64,000 bases of DNA from Massilia sp. BSC265 (GCF_000740675.1 NZ_JPXI01000018.1:56134-120133); one strand, 5' to 3'; counted from the first letter of the stretch, positions 17,748 through 29,260 are shown. The notes: generated by a model from the letters alone, not told the origin. Numbers and translations: made by a program.

Positions 17748-18956
17748 ATGACATCACAGCGGACACCACATCGACGCCTCCGCCGGCGCGGCCCGGGCAC
17801 GGCAGTTCTCGTGTTCTCGTTCCTTGGCGGGTATTGCACTGGCCAGGCGGTCGCTGCGCTGCGCCGTGCGCGCGCCGTACACCGCCCGGTGCGCGCCTTC
17901 GACGGGCGCCGCATCGTGCACAGCGCCAGCGACGCCATCCTTTCCATCGACGAAGAGGCCGTCATCCTGTTCGCCAATCCGGCCGCGGCCCAGATGTTTG
18001 CCAGCAGCGTCGGCGCCATGCAGGGCAGCTCGCTGGCGCGCTTCATCCAGCCCCCGGGGCGCAACGCCCACTCGCCCTACGATTACTTCCCGACCGGCGG
18101 CGGGCGCGCTGGACGGCGCGCCACCGACTACGCCGTGACCGGCATCCGCGCCAACGGACAGCTGTTCCCGATCGAAGGCTCGATCTCCACCGTCGAGCAT
18201 GACGGGCACGAGGTCTGCACCGTGATCCTGCGCGACGTCTCCGAACGCCACCTGGTACAGCAAAAGCTGGCGCGCTCGCACGACCAGCTGCGCCAGCTGT
18301 CCTCGGCGCTGCAGACCATCCGCGAAGAAGAACGCACCCATATCGCGCGCGAGCTGCACGACGACCTGGGCCAGCTGCTGGCCTCGCTGCGCATGGATCT
18401 GACCCTGCTGCAGGGGAACAACCAGTTGCCCGAACCCAGCCAGCGCCTGATCGAGGGCATGGAAAGCAACCTCCTGATGGCGATCGCCTCGCTGCGCCGC
18501 ATTGCCACCAACCTGCGCCCGCGCGCGCTCGACGAAGGCGGCCTGTATTTCGCCCTGCAGGGCCTGCGCGAAGAATTCATGGAACGCCACGGTATTGCCT
18601 GCACCCTGCTGGCCGAAGAAGCCGAGCTACGCCTGGACGATACCGCCAGCACCGCCGTGTTCCGCATCGTGCAGGAGGCGCTCACCAACATCGCGCGCCA
18701 TGCGGGGGCGACCCAGGTCGTACTCAACCTCGACCGCACCGACGACGAATTGCTCCTGAACATCCGCGACGACGGCCGCGGCATCCGTGCCGAAGACATG
18801 GAAAAGAAGGCGTCGCTCGGCCTGGTGGGCATGCGCGAGCGGGTCTGGGCCATGCACGGCGAAATCACCATCAGCAGCGAAGGCATGTCCGGCACCACCA
18901 TCGAGATCGTGTTGCCGCTGGCCGGCCGCATCATCGGGGAGGATGCCAACAACTGA
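17748..18956 (+). CDS. NarX/UhpB-type sensor histidine kinase with PAS domain (orphan)
   Basis: 402 residues from ATG 17748. A hydrophobic stretch near residues 17-38 may be a single membrane anchor. A PAS domain (about residues 55-170) begins IVHSASDAILSIDEEAVILFANPAA. The HisKA_3 dimerisation box HIARELHDDLGQLLASLRMDL holds the phospho-histidine. The HATPase part has the N-box EALTNIARHA and the G-boxes DDGRG and GLVGMRER. Such kinases normally pair with NarL/LuxR-type regulators, but none is adjacent; the LytTR regulator upstream belongs to another class. No clear ribosome binding site was found, so the start is uncertain. A later start would remove the putative membrane segment. Confidence 0.82.
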   Translation: MTSQRTPHRRLRRRGPGTAVLVFSFLGGYCTGQAVAALRRARAVHRPVRAFDGRRIVHSASDAILSIDEEAVILFANPAAAQMFASSVGAMQGSSLARFIQPPGRNAHSPYDYFPTGGGRAGRRATDYAVTGIRANGQLFPIEGSISTVEHDGHEVCTVILRDVSERHLVQQKLARSHDQLRQLSSALQTIREEERTHIARELHDDLGQLLASLRMDLTLLQGNNQLPEPSQRLIEGMESNLLMAIASLRRIATNLRPRALDEGGLYFALQGLREEFMERHGIACTLLAEEAELRLDDTASTAVFRIVQEALTNIARHAGATQVVLNLDRTDDELLLNIRDDGRGIRAEDMEKKASLGLVGMRERVWAMHGEITISSEGMSGTTIEIVLPLAGRIIGEDANN

Positions 18957-19106
18957 ACGGCCAGCGCCTATGCTGCTTTGCTCCTTTGGCATATCAGGAT
19001 GTCACATAGCAACATGTCATTAAGTAGACATATTCGCTAGGTAATATCCGCGTCGATCTGAGTTTATTGAGAACTCGACACCCTGTCCAAACCAAAGGAG
19101 CTCTTC

Positions 19107-20120
19107 ATGAAGTTCAAGTACCTGGCAGCTGCGCTGCTGTCCTCCCTGCCACTTTTCGCCAACGCCCAGACCAATGTCCAGATCTACGGCGTGATGGACG
19201 CATCGATCGGCGTGGAAGACACCGACGCACCGGGTGAAGACAGCCGTACCGTAGTCAATTCGGGCAACCAGTCGAGCAGCCGCATCGGCTTCCGCGGTAC
19301 CGAAGACCTGGGCAATGGCCTGAAAGCGCTGTTCAACATCGAAGCCGGCCTTGCCCTCGATACCGGCGCAGCCGATTCGACCCTGTTCGGCCGCCGCGCC
19401 GTGGTCGGCCTGCAAGGCAACTTCGGCACCCTGACCGTCGGCCGCGAATACAGCCCGATCGCCGCCGTGGCAGCCGCCAGCGACGCGCTGGGCCAGGGCC
19501 TGTACGGCAGCAACCTGTCGGCCTTCACCACCGGCCGCCTGACCCGCCGCCTGGCCAACTCGGTCAACTACAAGAGCAACGCAGCCGGCGGCTTCACCGT
19601 CAACGCAGCCTACTCGACCGGCGAGCGCGCCGTCGACCCGTCGGGCGACCTGATGGGCGTGTCGCTGGAATACAAGGCTGGCGCCCTGTACCTGGGTGCC
19701 GGCTACCATCAGCTCGAGCGCCTGGCGACTGGCGACGACAAGGAATACGCATTCGGCGCCGGCTACACCATGGGTGCGTTCGAGCTGAAGGGCAGCTACC
19801 TGGTGGCCAACCCGACCGGCGCCAACAACGAGTACAAGAACGCCACCGTCGGCGGCTCCTACACCGCCGGCCCGAACAAGTTCTTCCTGAGCTTCCAGCA
19901 GCAGAAAATCGAAACCGGCGCCAAGGGCAACACCGTGACGCTGGCCTACACCTATGCCCTGTCGAAGCGTACCAACATCTACACCACCTACGCTCAGCTG
20001 CGCAACAACGGCCGCGCCGCCTTCGGCATCACCTCGTCGTCGGTGACCCTGGCTCCGCCGGCGACCGCCCTGGGCGCCGATCCGCGCGTGTTCAACGTGG
20101 GTGTCCGCCACTCGTTCTAA
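19107..20120 (+). CDS. Gram-negative porin (porin_4 / OmpC-like, betaproteobacterial)
   Basis: 337 residues. An 18-21-residue signal peptide (MKFKYLAAALLSSLPLFANA, cleavage before Gln) precedes NVQIYGVMDASIGV, the typical first strand of betaproteobacterial general porins. Alternating amphipathic strands run to the C-terminus, which ends VGVRHSF with the terminal Phe recognised by the Bam complex. It would form a trimeric 16-stranded outer-membrane channel for small solutes. The ribosome binding site AAAGGAG is 7-8 bases upstream. A strong terminator follows at 20156. Confidence 0.93.
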   Translation: MKFKYLAAALLSSLPLFANAQTNVQIYGVMDASIGVEDTDAPGEDSRTVVNSGNQSSSRIGFRGTEDLGNGLKALFNIEAGLALDTGAADSTLFGRRAVVGLQGNFGTLTVGREYSPIAAVAAASDALGQGLYGSNLSAFTTGRLTRRLANSVNYKSNAAGGFTVNAAYSTGERAVDPSGDLMGVSLEYKAGALYLGAGYHQLERLATGDDKEYAFGAGYTMGAFELKGSYLVANPTGANNEYKNATVGGSYTAGPNKFFLSFQQQKIETGAKGNTVTLAYTYALSKRTNIYTTYAQLRNNGRAAFGITSSSVTLAPPATALGADPRVFNVGVRHSF

Positions 20121-20445
20121 GCTTCCCCCGCGCGGCGCAGGCCGCGTACCTGAAGAAGGCCGGCCTTGCCGGCCTTTTTTCTTTCCCCCCGCCCAGCTCC
20201 GCAAGGCAAGCTTCGTCCCGGGCTTGACCCGCTGACCCGTTCCGGCGTGGGCGACTCTGGCCTAAATTTCAAGTTTAATATGTTTGCTACATCAATGCGG
20301 TGGTTCGCAGGCTGGAGCACGCATGCACCTCAACAACGGTGCGCACAATTGAAACAATTAACTAATGCTCAACATTGCTTCCGGTATGATCGTCGGCAAA
20401 TTTGGCAATTACTGTTCCTGGCTCTCGACGATAAGGGGGTAGCAC
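20121..20445. other. Intergenic region between porin and crt operon
   Basis: About 325 bases without a supportable gene. The first 60 hold the porin terminator. From about 20270 the DNA becomes AT-richer and should contain the crtE promoter. A TATGAT at 20395-20400 is a possible -10, but no convincing -35 pairs with it. Confidence 0.4.
20156..20180 (+). terminator. Rho-independent terminator of the porin gene
   Basis: A perfect 9-bp stem AAGGCCGGC / GCCGGCCTT with a 3-base loop runs into T6. Confidence 0.9.
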
Positions 20446-21495
20446 ATGGCAAGAAAGTCACAGCGGTTCAATGGAGCCTTGAACGCTTCCATCAATGGCT
20501 TCGCCATGGCAGCAGGCGACGAGCACGATCCGCACGGCCTGCTCGCACTGCGCGAACGCGTCGAGGAGCGCATGGCCATCTTGCTGGCCGAGTCGGGCGA
20601 CCAGGCCGACCTGCTGAGCGCGGCCATGCGCGCAAGCGCACTCAGCGCGGGCAAGCGCATGCGCCCGCTGCTGGTCATGCTGGTAGCGCGCGACCTCGGC
20701 TGCAGCTCGCCGGCCCTGGTCGACGTCGCCTGCGCGGTCGAACTGGTGCACGCGGCATCGCTGGTGCTCGACGACCTGCCCTGCATGGACAACGCCCAAC
20801 TGCGGCGCGGCAAGCCAGCCGTCCATGTCCAGTACGGCGAGGATGTCGCCATCCTGGCGTCGGTCGCGCTGCTGAGCCGCGCCTTCGGCGTGCTGGCGAG
20901 CGCCGGCGACATTCCCCCCGTCACCCGGGCCCGCCTGGTTGCCAAGCTGGCCGAGACGGTCGGCAGCCAGGGCCTGGTGCGCGGCCAATATCAGGACTTG
21001 CACGGCGAGGACCTGCACGGCGGGGCGCGCACGCTCGACGCCATCGCCACCACCAACGAACTCAAGACCGGGGTACTGCTCGGCGTCGCCGTCGACATGG
21101 CGGCCATCATCTGCCAGGCCGACGAGCGCGTGGCGGCATCGCTGCGCGCCTTCGCGCTGGCGGCCGGCCACGCTTTCCAGATCCGCGACGACCTGCTCGA
21201 CCTGCCAGGCAAGGACATTGCCCTTACCGGCGCCGAAAGCGGCAAGGACACCGGCAAGGACCTCGGCAAGGCCACCCTGCTCGCCTCCCTCGGCATCGAG
21301 GAGGCACAGCGCCGACTGGCCAGGCACCTGCAGGACGCCGAACGCCACCTGAACGATGCGCTCGGCGCCGGGGCCGCCACCAGCCGCTTTATGACGGGCT
21401 TGTTCGCACAGGGCCGCGCGCGCCTGCACTTTCCTGCCGACGGCGCCGTGCAGGTTGCCGACAACGCGCGCAGCCGCGAAGTGCTGGTGAACTGA
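20446..21495 (+). CDS. crtE: Geranylgeranyl diphosphate synthase
   Basis: 349 residues of the trans-isoprenyl diphosphate synthase family. The first aspartate-rich motif is DDLPCMDN (DDxxxxD), with GKRMRPLL upstream. The second is QIRDDLLD. It extends FPP with IPP to geranylgeranyl diphosphate, the first committed precursor of C40 carotenoids. It opens a gene run crtE-X-Y-I-B in which starts and stops touch or overlap, so one transcript is likely. The ribosome binding site AAGGGGG is 7 bases upstream. GGPP rather than FPP specificity is inferred from the cluster. Confidence 0.92.
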   Translation: MARKSQRFNGALNASINGFAMAAGDEHDPHGLLALRERVEERMAILLAESGDQADLLSAAMRASALSAGKRMRPLLVMLVARDLGCSSPALVDVACAVELVHAASLVLDDLPCMDNAQLRRGKPAVHVQYGEDVAILASVALLSRAFGVLASAGDIPPVTRARLVAKLAETVGSQGLVRGQYQDLHGEDLHGGARTLDAIATTNELKTGVLLGVAVDMAAIICQADERVAASLRAFALAAGHAFQIRDDLLDLPGKDIALTGAESGKDTGKDLGKATLLASLGIEEAQRRLARHLQDAERHLNDALGAGAATSRFMTGLFAQGRARLHFPADGAVQVADNARSREVLVN

Positions 21496-21512
21496 AACTG
21501 GGGAAACATCGC

Positions 21513-22820
21513 ATGGCGCACTTCGGGGTCGTCGCACCCGCGTTCTACAGCCATTTCAGCGCCCTGGGCGCGCTAGCCGGCGAACTGGTCGAGCGCGGCC
21601 ACCGCGTCACCTTCATGCACCGGCCCGATGCGAGCGCCTACGTCAGCGATCCGCGCGCCGGCTTCCACGCAGTGGGCGCGAGCACCCATCCCCCCGGTTC
21701 ACTGGCGGCCGTACTGCAGCGTGCCGCGAATCCCGGCGGTCCGCTCGGCCTGCGCCGCGTCATCCTCGACATGGCGGGCAGCACCGACATGCTGTGCCGC
21801 GAACTGCCGCGCGCCATCGACGCCCTCGGGGTCGACGCCATCATCGCCGACCAGATGGAAGCAGCCGGCGCACTGGTCGCCGAAGGGCTCGGACTGCCCT
21901 TCGTTTCGGTGGCCTGCGCACTGCCGGTGAACCGCGAACCGGGCATCCCGCTGCCCGTCATGCCATTCGACTACGCCGAGGACGAGCGTGCGCGCGCCAT
22001 CTACGAAGGCAGCACCCGCGTCTACGACTGGATGATGGCGCCGCACCGGCGCAGCATCGCGGCCAATGCGCGCCGCTTCGGTTTGAAGCCGCGCGATGGC
22101 CTGCACGAATGCCTGTCGCCGCTGGCCCAGGTCAGCCAGACCGTGGCCGCCTTCGACTTCCCGCGCCGCGCGCTGCCGCCTCACTTCCACCACGTCGGTC
22201 CGCTGCGCCCCACCGGCAGGCGCGCCGGCAGCCCGGCCCGGCAGGCCATGCCCGCGATCGCGGCCGACCGTCCCTTCGTGTTCGCCTCCCTCGGCACCAT
22301 GCAGGGCGGGCGCCTGGCGCTGTTCAAACGAGTTGCTCATGCCTGCCGCGCGCTCGACGTTCAGCTGCTGGTTGCCCATTGCGGTGGCCTGGATGCCCAT
22401 CAAGAGCGCCTGCTGGAACAGGCCGGCGCCACCTGGGTCTGCGACTTCGCCGACCAGCAGGCGGTCCTGGCGCGCGCCGACGCGGTGGTCTCGCACGCGG
22501 GGTCGAATACGGTGATGGATGCGATCGCCGCCCGCACGCCGATCCTGGCCCTGCCGATCGCCTTCGACCAGCCGGGCACCGCGGCGCGCGTGGTCCATGC
22601 GGGCATCGGACTGAAGGCTTCCGCGCGCTTTACCGGCAGCGCGCGCCTGGCGCGGCTGCTGGGTCGCCTGCTCGCCGAGGACCACTTTGCCGCGCGCCTT
22701 GACGCGCTGGCCCGCAGCGTGGCCGGCGCCGGCGGCACGGTGCGCGCGGCCGACATCATCGAGGCGGCGCTGCGGGACGCGCGTCAGCCGCTCGCCATGG
22801 ACGCCGCCTCCCTTGGATAA
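21513..22820 (+). CDS. crtX: Zeaxanthin glucosyltransferase
   Basis: 435 residues from ATG 21513; an open frame continues far upstream but is only a shadow of crtE. It is a GT1-family glycosyltransferase. The N-terminal acceptor domain starts MAHFGVVAPAFYSHFSALGALAGELVERGH, and the C-terminal donor-binding region holds SHAGSNTVMDAI ... LPIAFDQPGTAARV, the PSPG-like segment. In the crt context the reaction is transfer of glucose from UDP-glucose to the hydroxyls of zeaxanthin. It lies between crtE and crtY as in Pantoea clusters. The next gene begins four bases after its stop. Confidence 0.9.
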   Translation: MAHFGVVAPAFYSHFSALGALAGELVERGHRVTFMHRPDASAYVSDPRAGFHAVGASTHPPGSLAAVLQRAANPGGPLGLRRVILDMAGSTDMLCRELPRAIDALGVDAIIADQMEAAGALVAEGLGLPFVSVACALPVNREPGIPLPVMPFDYAEDERARAIYEGSTRVYDWMMAPHRRSIAANARRFGLKPRDGLHECLSPLAQVSQTVAAFDFPRRALPPHFHHVGPLRPTGRRAGSPARQAMPAIAADRPFVFASLGTMQGGRLALFKRVAHACRALDVQLLVAHCGGLDAHQERLLEQAGATWVCDFADQQAVLARADAVVSHAGSNTVMDAIAARTPILALPIAFDQPGTAARVVHAGIGLKASARFTGSARLARLLGRLLAEDHFAARLDALARSVAGAGGTVRAADIIEAALRDARQPLAMDAASLG

Positions 22821-22824
22821 GCCC

Positions 22825-23999
22825 ATGGCCTCCAATGTCGACTACGACCTGGTGCTGGCCGGCGGCGGACTCGCCAACGGCCTGCTGGCCTGGCACCTGC
22901 GCAGCCTGCGCCCGGAGCTGCGCGTCCTGCTGCTCGAGGCAGGCGAGCACATCGGCGGCAACCACACCTGGTCCTTCCACGACAGCGACCTGAGCCCGGA
23001 CCAAGGGGCCTGGATCGCCCCGCTCGTCACGCGGCGCTGGCCGCGCTACGACGTCGCCTTCCCCGAGCTGGCGCGCACGCTCGAAGGCGGCTACGCCAGC
23101 ATTGCCTCAAGCGATTTCGCACGCGTGATCGAGCCGGCGCTCGGCGCCGCCCTGCTCACCCGCGTGCGCATCGACGCCGTCACGCCGACCAGCGTGCGCC
23201 TGCCGGGTGGCCAGGTCATCCAGGCGCGCGCCGTGATCGACGGGCGCGGCATGCGCCCGACCGAGCGGCTCTCGCTCGGCTACCAGACCTTCCTCGGCCA
23301 GGAGCTGCGCCTGGCCGCGCCGCACGGCCTGACCCACCCGACCATCATGGACGCCACCGTCGAACAGCAGGGCGGCTACCGCTTCGTCTACCTGCTGCCT
23401 TTCGGCCCGGACCGGGTGCTGGTCGAGGACACCCATTACGTCGACAGCGCCGCCTGGCAGCCGCAGCAGCTGCGCGCCAACATCGCGGCTTATGCCGAGG
23501 CGCGTGGCTGGCAAGTGGCGGAGGTGCTGCGCGAGGAACACGGCTCGCTGCCGATCGTGCTGGCCGGCGACTTCGACGCCTTCTGGGACGACCTGGCCGG
23601 CCAGCCCAGCAGCGGCCTGCGCGCCGGCCTGTTCCATCCGACCACCGGCTATTCGCTGCCGCATGCGGTGCGCCTGGCCGAGCGCATCGCGGCCCTGCCC
23701 GACCTTGGCGCGCCGCAGCTGTTCGCGGCGATCCGCGAGGAAGCGCGGCGCGAATGGCAAGGCCAGCGCTTCTTCCGCCTGCTCAACCGGATGCTCTTCC
23801 TCGCCGGCCGCCCCGAGCAGCGCTGGCGCGTGATGCAGCGCTTCTATCGCCTGCCGGCACCCTTGATCGCGCGCTTCTATGCCGGTCGGCCGCGCCTGGC
23901 GGACAAGGCGCGGTTACTCAGCGGCAAACCGCCGGTGCCGGTGGCGCAAGCCCTGGCAGCGGCATGCAAGATCCACCCCGACCAGATCAGGAAACCAGC

Positions 24000-24003
<4 letters not shown>
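22825..24003 (+). CDS. crtY: Lycopene beta-cyclase
   Basis: 392 residues, the usual CrtY length. The N-terminal FAD-binding motif is DLVLAGGGLANGLLAWHL. GGNHTWSFHD and the GYRFVYLLPFGPDRVLVEDTHY stretch match the bacterial CrtY family. It cyclises both ends of lycopene to give beta-carotene in a redox-neutral reaction that needs reduced flavin. Its TGA stop overlaps the crtI start (ATGA at 24000-24003). Confidence 0.93.
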
Positions 24004-25561
<1,558 letters not shown>

Positions 25562-25565
<4 letters not shown>

Positions 25566-26536
25566 GCGAAGCATTGATGGACCATGCCACCCGCACCATC
25601 GAGGTCGGGTCCAAGAGCTTCGCCGCCGCGGCGCGCCTGTTCGACCCGGCGACCCGGCGCAGCGTGCTGATGCTGTACGCCTGGTGCCGCCATTGCGATG
25701 ACGTCGTCGATGGCCAGGAGCTCGGTTTCAATGTCGCCGCCAGCGCGCCGCATGATGCGGCCGCCAAGCTGGCCGTGCTGGCAGACCAGACCCGGCGCGC
25801 CTACCTTGGGGAGCCGATGCGAGACCCGGCCTTCGCGGCCTTCCAGGAAGTGGCGCTGCGCCACCGCATCGACCCGCGCTTCGCGCTCGACCACCTGGCC
25901 GGCTTCGCCATGGACGTGCAGGAGACGCACTACGAAACCATCGAGGATACCCTGCGCTACTGCTACCACGTGGCCGGCGTGGTCGGGCTGATGATGGCCT
26001 CGATCATGGGCGCCCATGATCCGCGCGTGCTGGACCGCGCCTGCGACCTGGGCCTCGCCTTCCAGCTGACCAACATCGCGCGCGACATCGTCGAGGATGC
26101 CCGCATGGGCCGCTGCTACCTGCCGGCGCAGTGGCTGCGCGAAGCGGGCATCCCGCCCTCTGCGCTGGCCGAACCGCGCCACCGCGCGCAACTGGCGCAA
26201 GTGGCGGCACGGCTGGTGGACCATGCTGAACCCTACTATGACTCGGCCAGCGAAGGCATCGCCGCCCTGCCCCTGCGCTCGGCCTGGGCGATCGCCAGCG
26301 CGCGCAACGTCTACCGGCAGATCGGCATCGAGGTGAAGCGGCGCGGGCCGCACGCCTGGGACGAGCGCGCCGGCACGACCAAGGCGACGAAGCTGTGGCT
26401 GCTGGCAAAGGGCGCCGGAAGCGCCATTGGCTCGCGCTTCAGTGATCCTGCGGTACGGACGCGTCCTGCGGCGCTGTGGCAGCGTCCTGGCGCCGCGGTG
26501 GACGTCCCCCGTGCTGCGCATGCAAGGCCTGCTTGA
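25562..26536 (+). CDS. crtB: Phytoene synthase
   Basis: 324 residues. The aspartate-rich motif DDVVD (about residue 44) and the second motif NIARDIVEDARMGRCYLP fit squalene/phytoene synthases that condense two GGPP to phytoene. The start overlaps the crtI stop. The last ~30 residues are low-complexity and Pro/Ala/Arg-rich. This tail is read across the 3' end of the convergent crtZ gene, giving a 98-base overlap, and is probably not part of the enzyme fold. Confidence 0.93.
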
Positions 26537-26966
26537 GCTTATGGACCGGCGGCGCATACAGGAAGCCGAAGGAGACCGCGCCATCCTTGCCCTCGACCGC
26601 ATGGTGCATGCGGTGGGCCTGGTACAGGCGCTTGAGGTAGCCGCTGCGCGGCGTGTAGCGGAAGGGCCAGCGCTGGTGCACCAGGCCGTCGTGGGCGACG
26701 AAGTACAAGGCGCCGTAGGCGGTCATGCCGGCGCCGATCCACTGCAGCGGCCAGGCGCCTTCGGTACCGAACCAGATCAGTGCGATCGCCACGCCCGCGA
26801 ACACCACCGCGTACAGGTCGTTCTTCTCGAACCACCCCGTGCGCGGTTCGTGGTGCGAGCGGTGCCAGCCCCAGCCGAAACCATGCATCACATACTTGTG
26901 CGCGACGATGGAAAACACTTCCATCAGCACGACGGTGAGCACGACGATGAGGGCGTTGAGCAGCAT
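26439..26966 (-). CDS. crtZ: Beta-carotene 3-hydroxylase
   Basis: 175 residues from ATG 26966, the usual CrtZ length; the open frame extends upstream without similarity. It is a small integral-membrane di-iron enzyme. Histidine boxes HKYVMH, HRSHH, AHDGLVH and HRMHH are all present. A first membrane helix is at residues 1-20 and later hydrophobic segments surround the boxes. It adds hydroxyls to both rings of beta-carotene to give zeaxanthin, the CrtX substrate. It is convergent to crtB with a 98-base overlap. The C-terminal tail (PPRRQDAATAPQ...) is low complexity. Confidence 0.93.
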   Translation of the reverse strand: MLLNALIVVLTVVLMEVFSIVAHKYVMHGFGWGWHRSHHEPRTGWFEKNDLYAVVFAGVAIALIWFGTEGAWPLQWIGAGMTAYGALYFVAHDGLVHQRWPFRYTPRSGYLKRLYQAHRMHHAVEGKDGAVSFGFLYAPPVHKLKQALHAQHGGRPPRRQDAATAPQDASVPQDH

Positions 26967-27094
26967 GGTGCGATCAGGTTCGAAAAGATATGTCGAGCCT
27001 ACCACAGGCCCGGGCCCGCGCAAATGACAAACGTCCCCGCTGCGGTTCAGCGACGGTACAAGCAAACCCACCCACGATCAACGAAAGGACCTCC

Positions 27095-27535
27095 ATGCGT
27101 CACCTGCTCCGCGCCCTGCTTTCCGCCGCACCTGCGGCCGTGCTCGCCTGTACCCTGCTGCCGGCGGCATTGCCCTCTTCCGCCGCCACCGTCGAGGTGC
27201 GGGTCACGAACGTCGCCGGCGGCAAGGGCAAGGTCAACGTCGCCGTATGCGACCGCGAGCGCTTCCTCAAGCAGTGCGCCTACAGCGCCTCGGTGCCGGC
27301 CCAGGCCGGCGAGACCGTGGTCAGCCTGAAGGACATCCCGGCCGGCACCTGGGCGGTGCTGGCCTACCAGGACGAAAACGCGAACGGCCAACTGGACCGC
27401 AATTTCATCGGCATCCCCAAGGAAAACTACGGCTTCAGCCGCGATGCCGCCAGCCGTTTCGGCCCGCCAGGCTTCGACGACGCGGCCATCGAAGTGCGGG
27501 ACGGGACGACAGTCGCACCGATCCGGCTGCATTGA
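27095..27535 (+). CDS. DUF2141 exported protein
   Basis: 146 residues from ATG 27095 with ribosome binding site AAAGGA. A signal peptide of about 30 residues (RHLLRALLSAAPAAVLACTLLPAALPSSAA) precedes a small beta-sandwich-type domain. The domain carries the DUF2141 signature: VNVAVCDRERFL, AVLAYQDENANGQLDRNFIGIPKENYGFS. The DENANGQLD stretch resembles a calcium-binding loop. The function is unknown. DUF2141 genes have been seen near carotenoid genes in other proteobacteria, but this may be chance. It is divergent from crtZ with a 128-base gap. Confidence 0.82.
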   Translation: MRHLLRALLSAAPAAVLACTLLPAALPSSAATVEVRVTNVAGGKGKVNVAVCDRERFLKQCAYSASVPAQAGETVVSLKDIPAGTWAVLAYQDENANGQLDRNFIGIPKENYGFSRDAASRFGPPGFDDAAIEVRDGTTVAPIRLH

Positions 27536-27772
27536 CGGCCACCGGCTGGCGCACCGAAAGCGTGCCTGCTTGCCCTGCAGCGCTGCCTGCCGGCGCGTGG
27601 AGCGCACGATTCCGAGGCATGGCGGGCGCAGCCGAAAATAACGATAGGAATCGGTTAACTCTTCATGTATCTTTGCTATCCACGAGAGGCCGGGCAGCGT
27701 TTCCGGCCGTGTCCATAACACGAAGACGGGCCCACAAAGCCCGTATCTCCTTGCTACGGGGAAAAAAAGCAC
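27536..27772. promoter_or_regulatory. Leader region of the AGCS symporter gene
   Basis: No gene is seen in these 237 bases. A hairpin ACGGGC / GCCCGT lies at 27726-27744 and a GGCCGG / CCGGCC-type stem lies just upstream. The two may form a 5' leader structure ahead of the ribosome binding site. No known riboswitch consensus, including the glycine one, was recognised. Confidence 0.3.
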
Positions 27773-29260
27773 ATGAATGAGTTGGTCAACACCCTTAACG
27801 AATACGTCTGGAGCACGGCGCTGATCGCGCTATGCCTGGGCGCCGGCCTGTATTTCTCGATCCGGTCCCGCTTCCTGCAGCTGCGCCACGTGCGGGAAAT
27901 GAGCCGCCTGCTGATGGAAGGGAAAAGCTCCGACCAGGGTGTCTCGTCCTTCCAGGCCCTGACCATGACGCTGGCCGGACGCGTCGGCACCGGCAACATC
28001 GCCGGCGTCGCCACCGCCATCACCTTCGGCGGGCCCGGCGCGGTGTTCTGGATGTGGATGGTGGCCTTCCTCGGCGCCAGCTCGGCCTTCGTCGAGTCCA
28101 CCCTCGGCCAGGTTTACAAGGAATCGATCAACAAGCAATACCGCGGCGGTCCCGCCTTCTACATCGAGAAGGGACTGGGCATGAAGTGGTACGCGGTGAT
28201 CTTCGCGCTGGTGACCATTGTCGCCACCGGCCTGCTGCTGCCGGGCGTGCAGGCCAACGCGATCGCCGAGAGCCTGAAGACCGCCGCCGGCGTCGAGACC
28301 ACCACCACGGGCGCGCTGCTGGCAATCGCGCTGGCCTTCATCATCTTCGGCGGCGTCAAGCGCATCGCCAGTTTCGCCGAGTTCGTGGTTCCCTTCATGG
28401 CGCTCGGCTACATCGTGGTCGCCTGCATCGTCGTCGTCCTGCACATCGGCCAGCTGCCGGAGGTGGTCTCGCTGATCTTCAGCTCGGCCTTCGGCGCCGA
28501 CGCCGCCTTCGGCGCCATCCTCGGCATGGCGATCCAGTGGGGCGTCAAGCGCGGCGTGTACTCGAACGAAGCAGGCCAGGGCACCGGCCCGCATGCTTCC
28601 TCCGCCGCGGAAGTCAGCCACCCCGCCAAGCAGGGCCTGGTACAGGGTTTCTCGGTGTACGTCGACACGCTGTTCGTGTGCTCGGCCACCGCGTTCATGC
28701 TCCTCATTACCGGCCAGTACAACGTGCAGGCGCCGGACGGCTCCCCCATGTTCACCGGCATCCAGGGCGTGGCGGCCGGTCCGGGCTATGTGCAGACCGC
28801 GCTGGAGAACATCCTGCCCGGCTTCGGCGCGCTGTTCGTCGCCATCGCCCTGGTGTTCTTCGCCTTCACCACGATCGTGGCCTACTACTACATCGCCGAA
28901 ACCAATATCGCCTATATCAACCGCAGCACCGGCCGTCCCTGGATGGCCTTCCTGCTCAAGCTCGGGATCATCGGCGCGACCTTCTACGGCACCATCCGCA
29001 CCGCCGACGCGGCCTGGGCGCTGGGCGACCTGGGCGTGGGCCTGATGGCCTGGCTGAACATTATCGCGATCCTGTTGATGCGTAACGTGGCCTTCAAGTG
29101 CCTGCGCGACTACGAAGCCCAGAAAGCCCAGGGCAAGGACCCGGTCTTCGATCCGGTGGCGCTGGGCATCAAGAATGCCGACTACTGGGTACAGCGCGCA
29201 AGCCAGGCCCAGCAGGGCAAGGCGACCGGCGGCACGGTAGCGACCGAAACCACCGGCTAA
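27773..29260 (+). CDS. Alanine/glycine:cation symporter (AGCS family)
   Basis: 495 residues with about 10-11 predicted membrane helices. Family signatures include the N-terminal region with GGPGAVFWMWMVAFLGASSAFVESTLGQVYKE and the mid-protein GVKRGVYSNEAGQGTGPHASSAAE, where N, E, G and T are strongly conserved. It would import alanine or glycine with Na+ across the inner membrane. The nearby nhaA (Na+/H+ antiporter) could support the sodium gradient, but they are separate units. Confidence 0.93.
   Translation: MNELVNTLNEYVWSTALIALCLGAGLYFSIRSRFLQLRHVREMSRLLMEGKSSDQGVSSFQALTMTLAGRVGTGNIAGVATAITFGGPGAVFWMWMVAFLGASSAFVESTLGQVYKESINKQYRGGPAFYIEKGLGMKWYAVIFALVTIVATGLLLPGVQANAIAESLKTAAGVETTTTGALLAIALAFIIFGGVKRIASFAEFVVPFMALGYIVVACIVVVLHIGQLPEVVSLIFSSAFGADAAFGAILGMAIQWGVKRGVYSNEAGQGTGPHASSAAEVSHPAKQGLVQGFSVYVDTLFVCSATAFMLLITGQYNVQAPDGSPMFTGIQGVAAGPGYVQTALENILPGFGALFVAIALVFFAFTTIVAYYYIAETNIAYINRSTGRPWMAFLLKLGIIGATFYGTIRTADAAWALGDLGVGLMAWLNIIAILLMRNVAFKCLRDYEAQKAQGKDPVFDPVALGIKNADYWVQRASQAQQGKATGGTVATETTG

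Noticed and set aside
20166..21512. Long N-terminal extension of crtX
   Set aside because: It is an Arg/Pro-rich shadow of crtE; the glycosyltransferase fold begins at MAHFGVV (21513).
26970..27005. T-loop-like GGTTCGA suggesting a tRNA
   Set aside because: No acceptor, D or anticodon arms surround it. No tRNA or rRNA was recognised anywhere in the window.
27536..27772. Glycine riboswitch ahead of the AGCS symporter
   Set aside because: Hairpins are present but the conserved glycine aptamer sequences are not.
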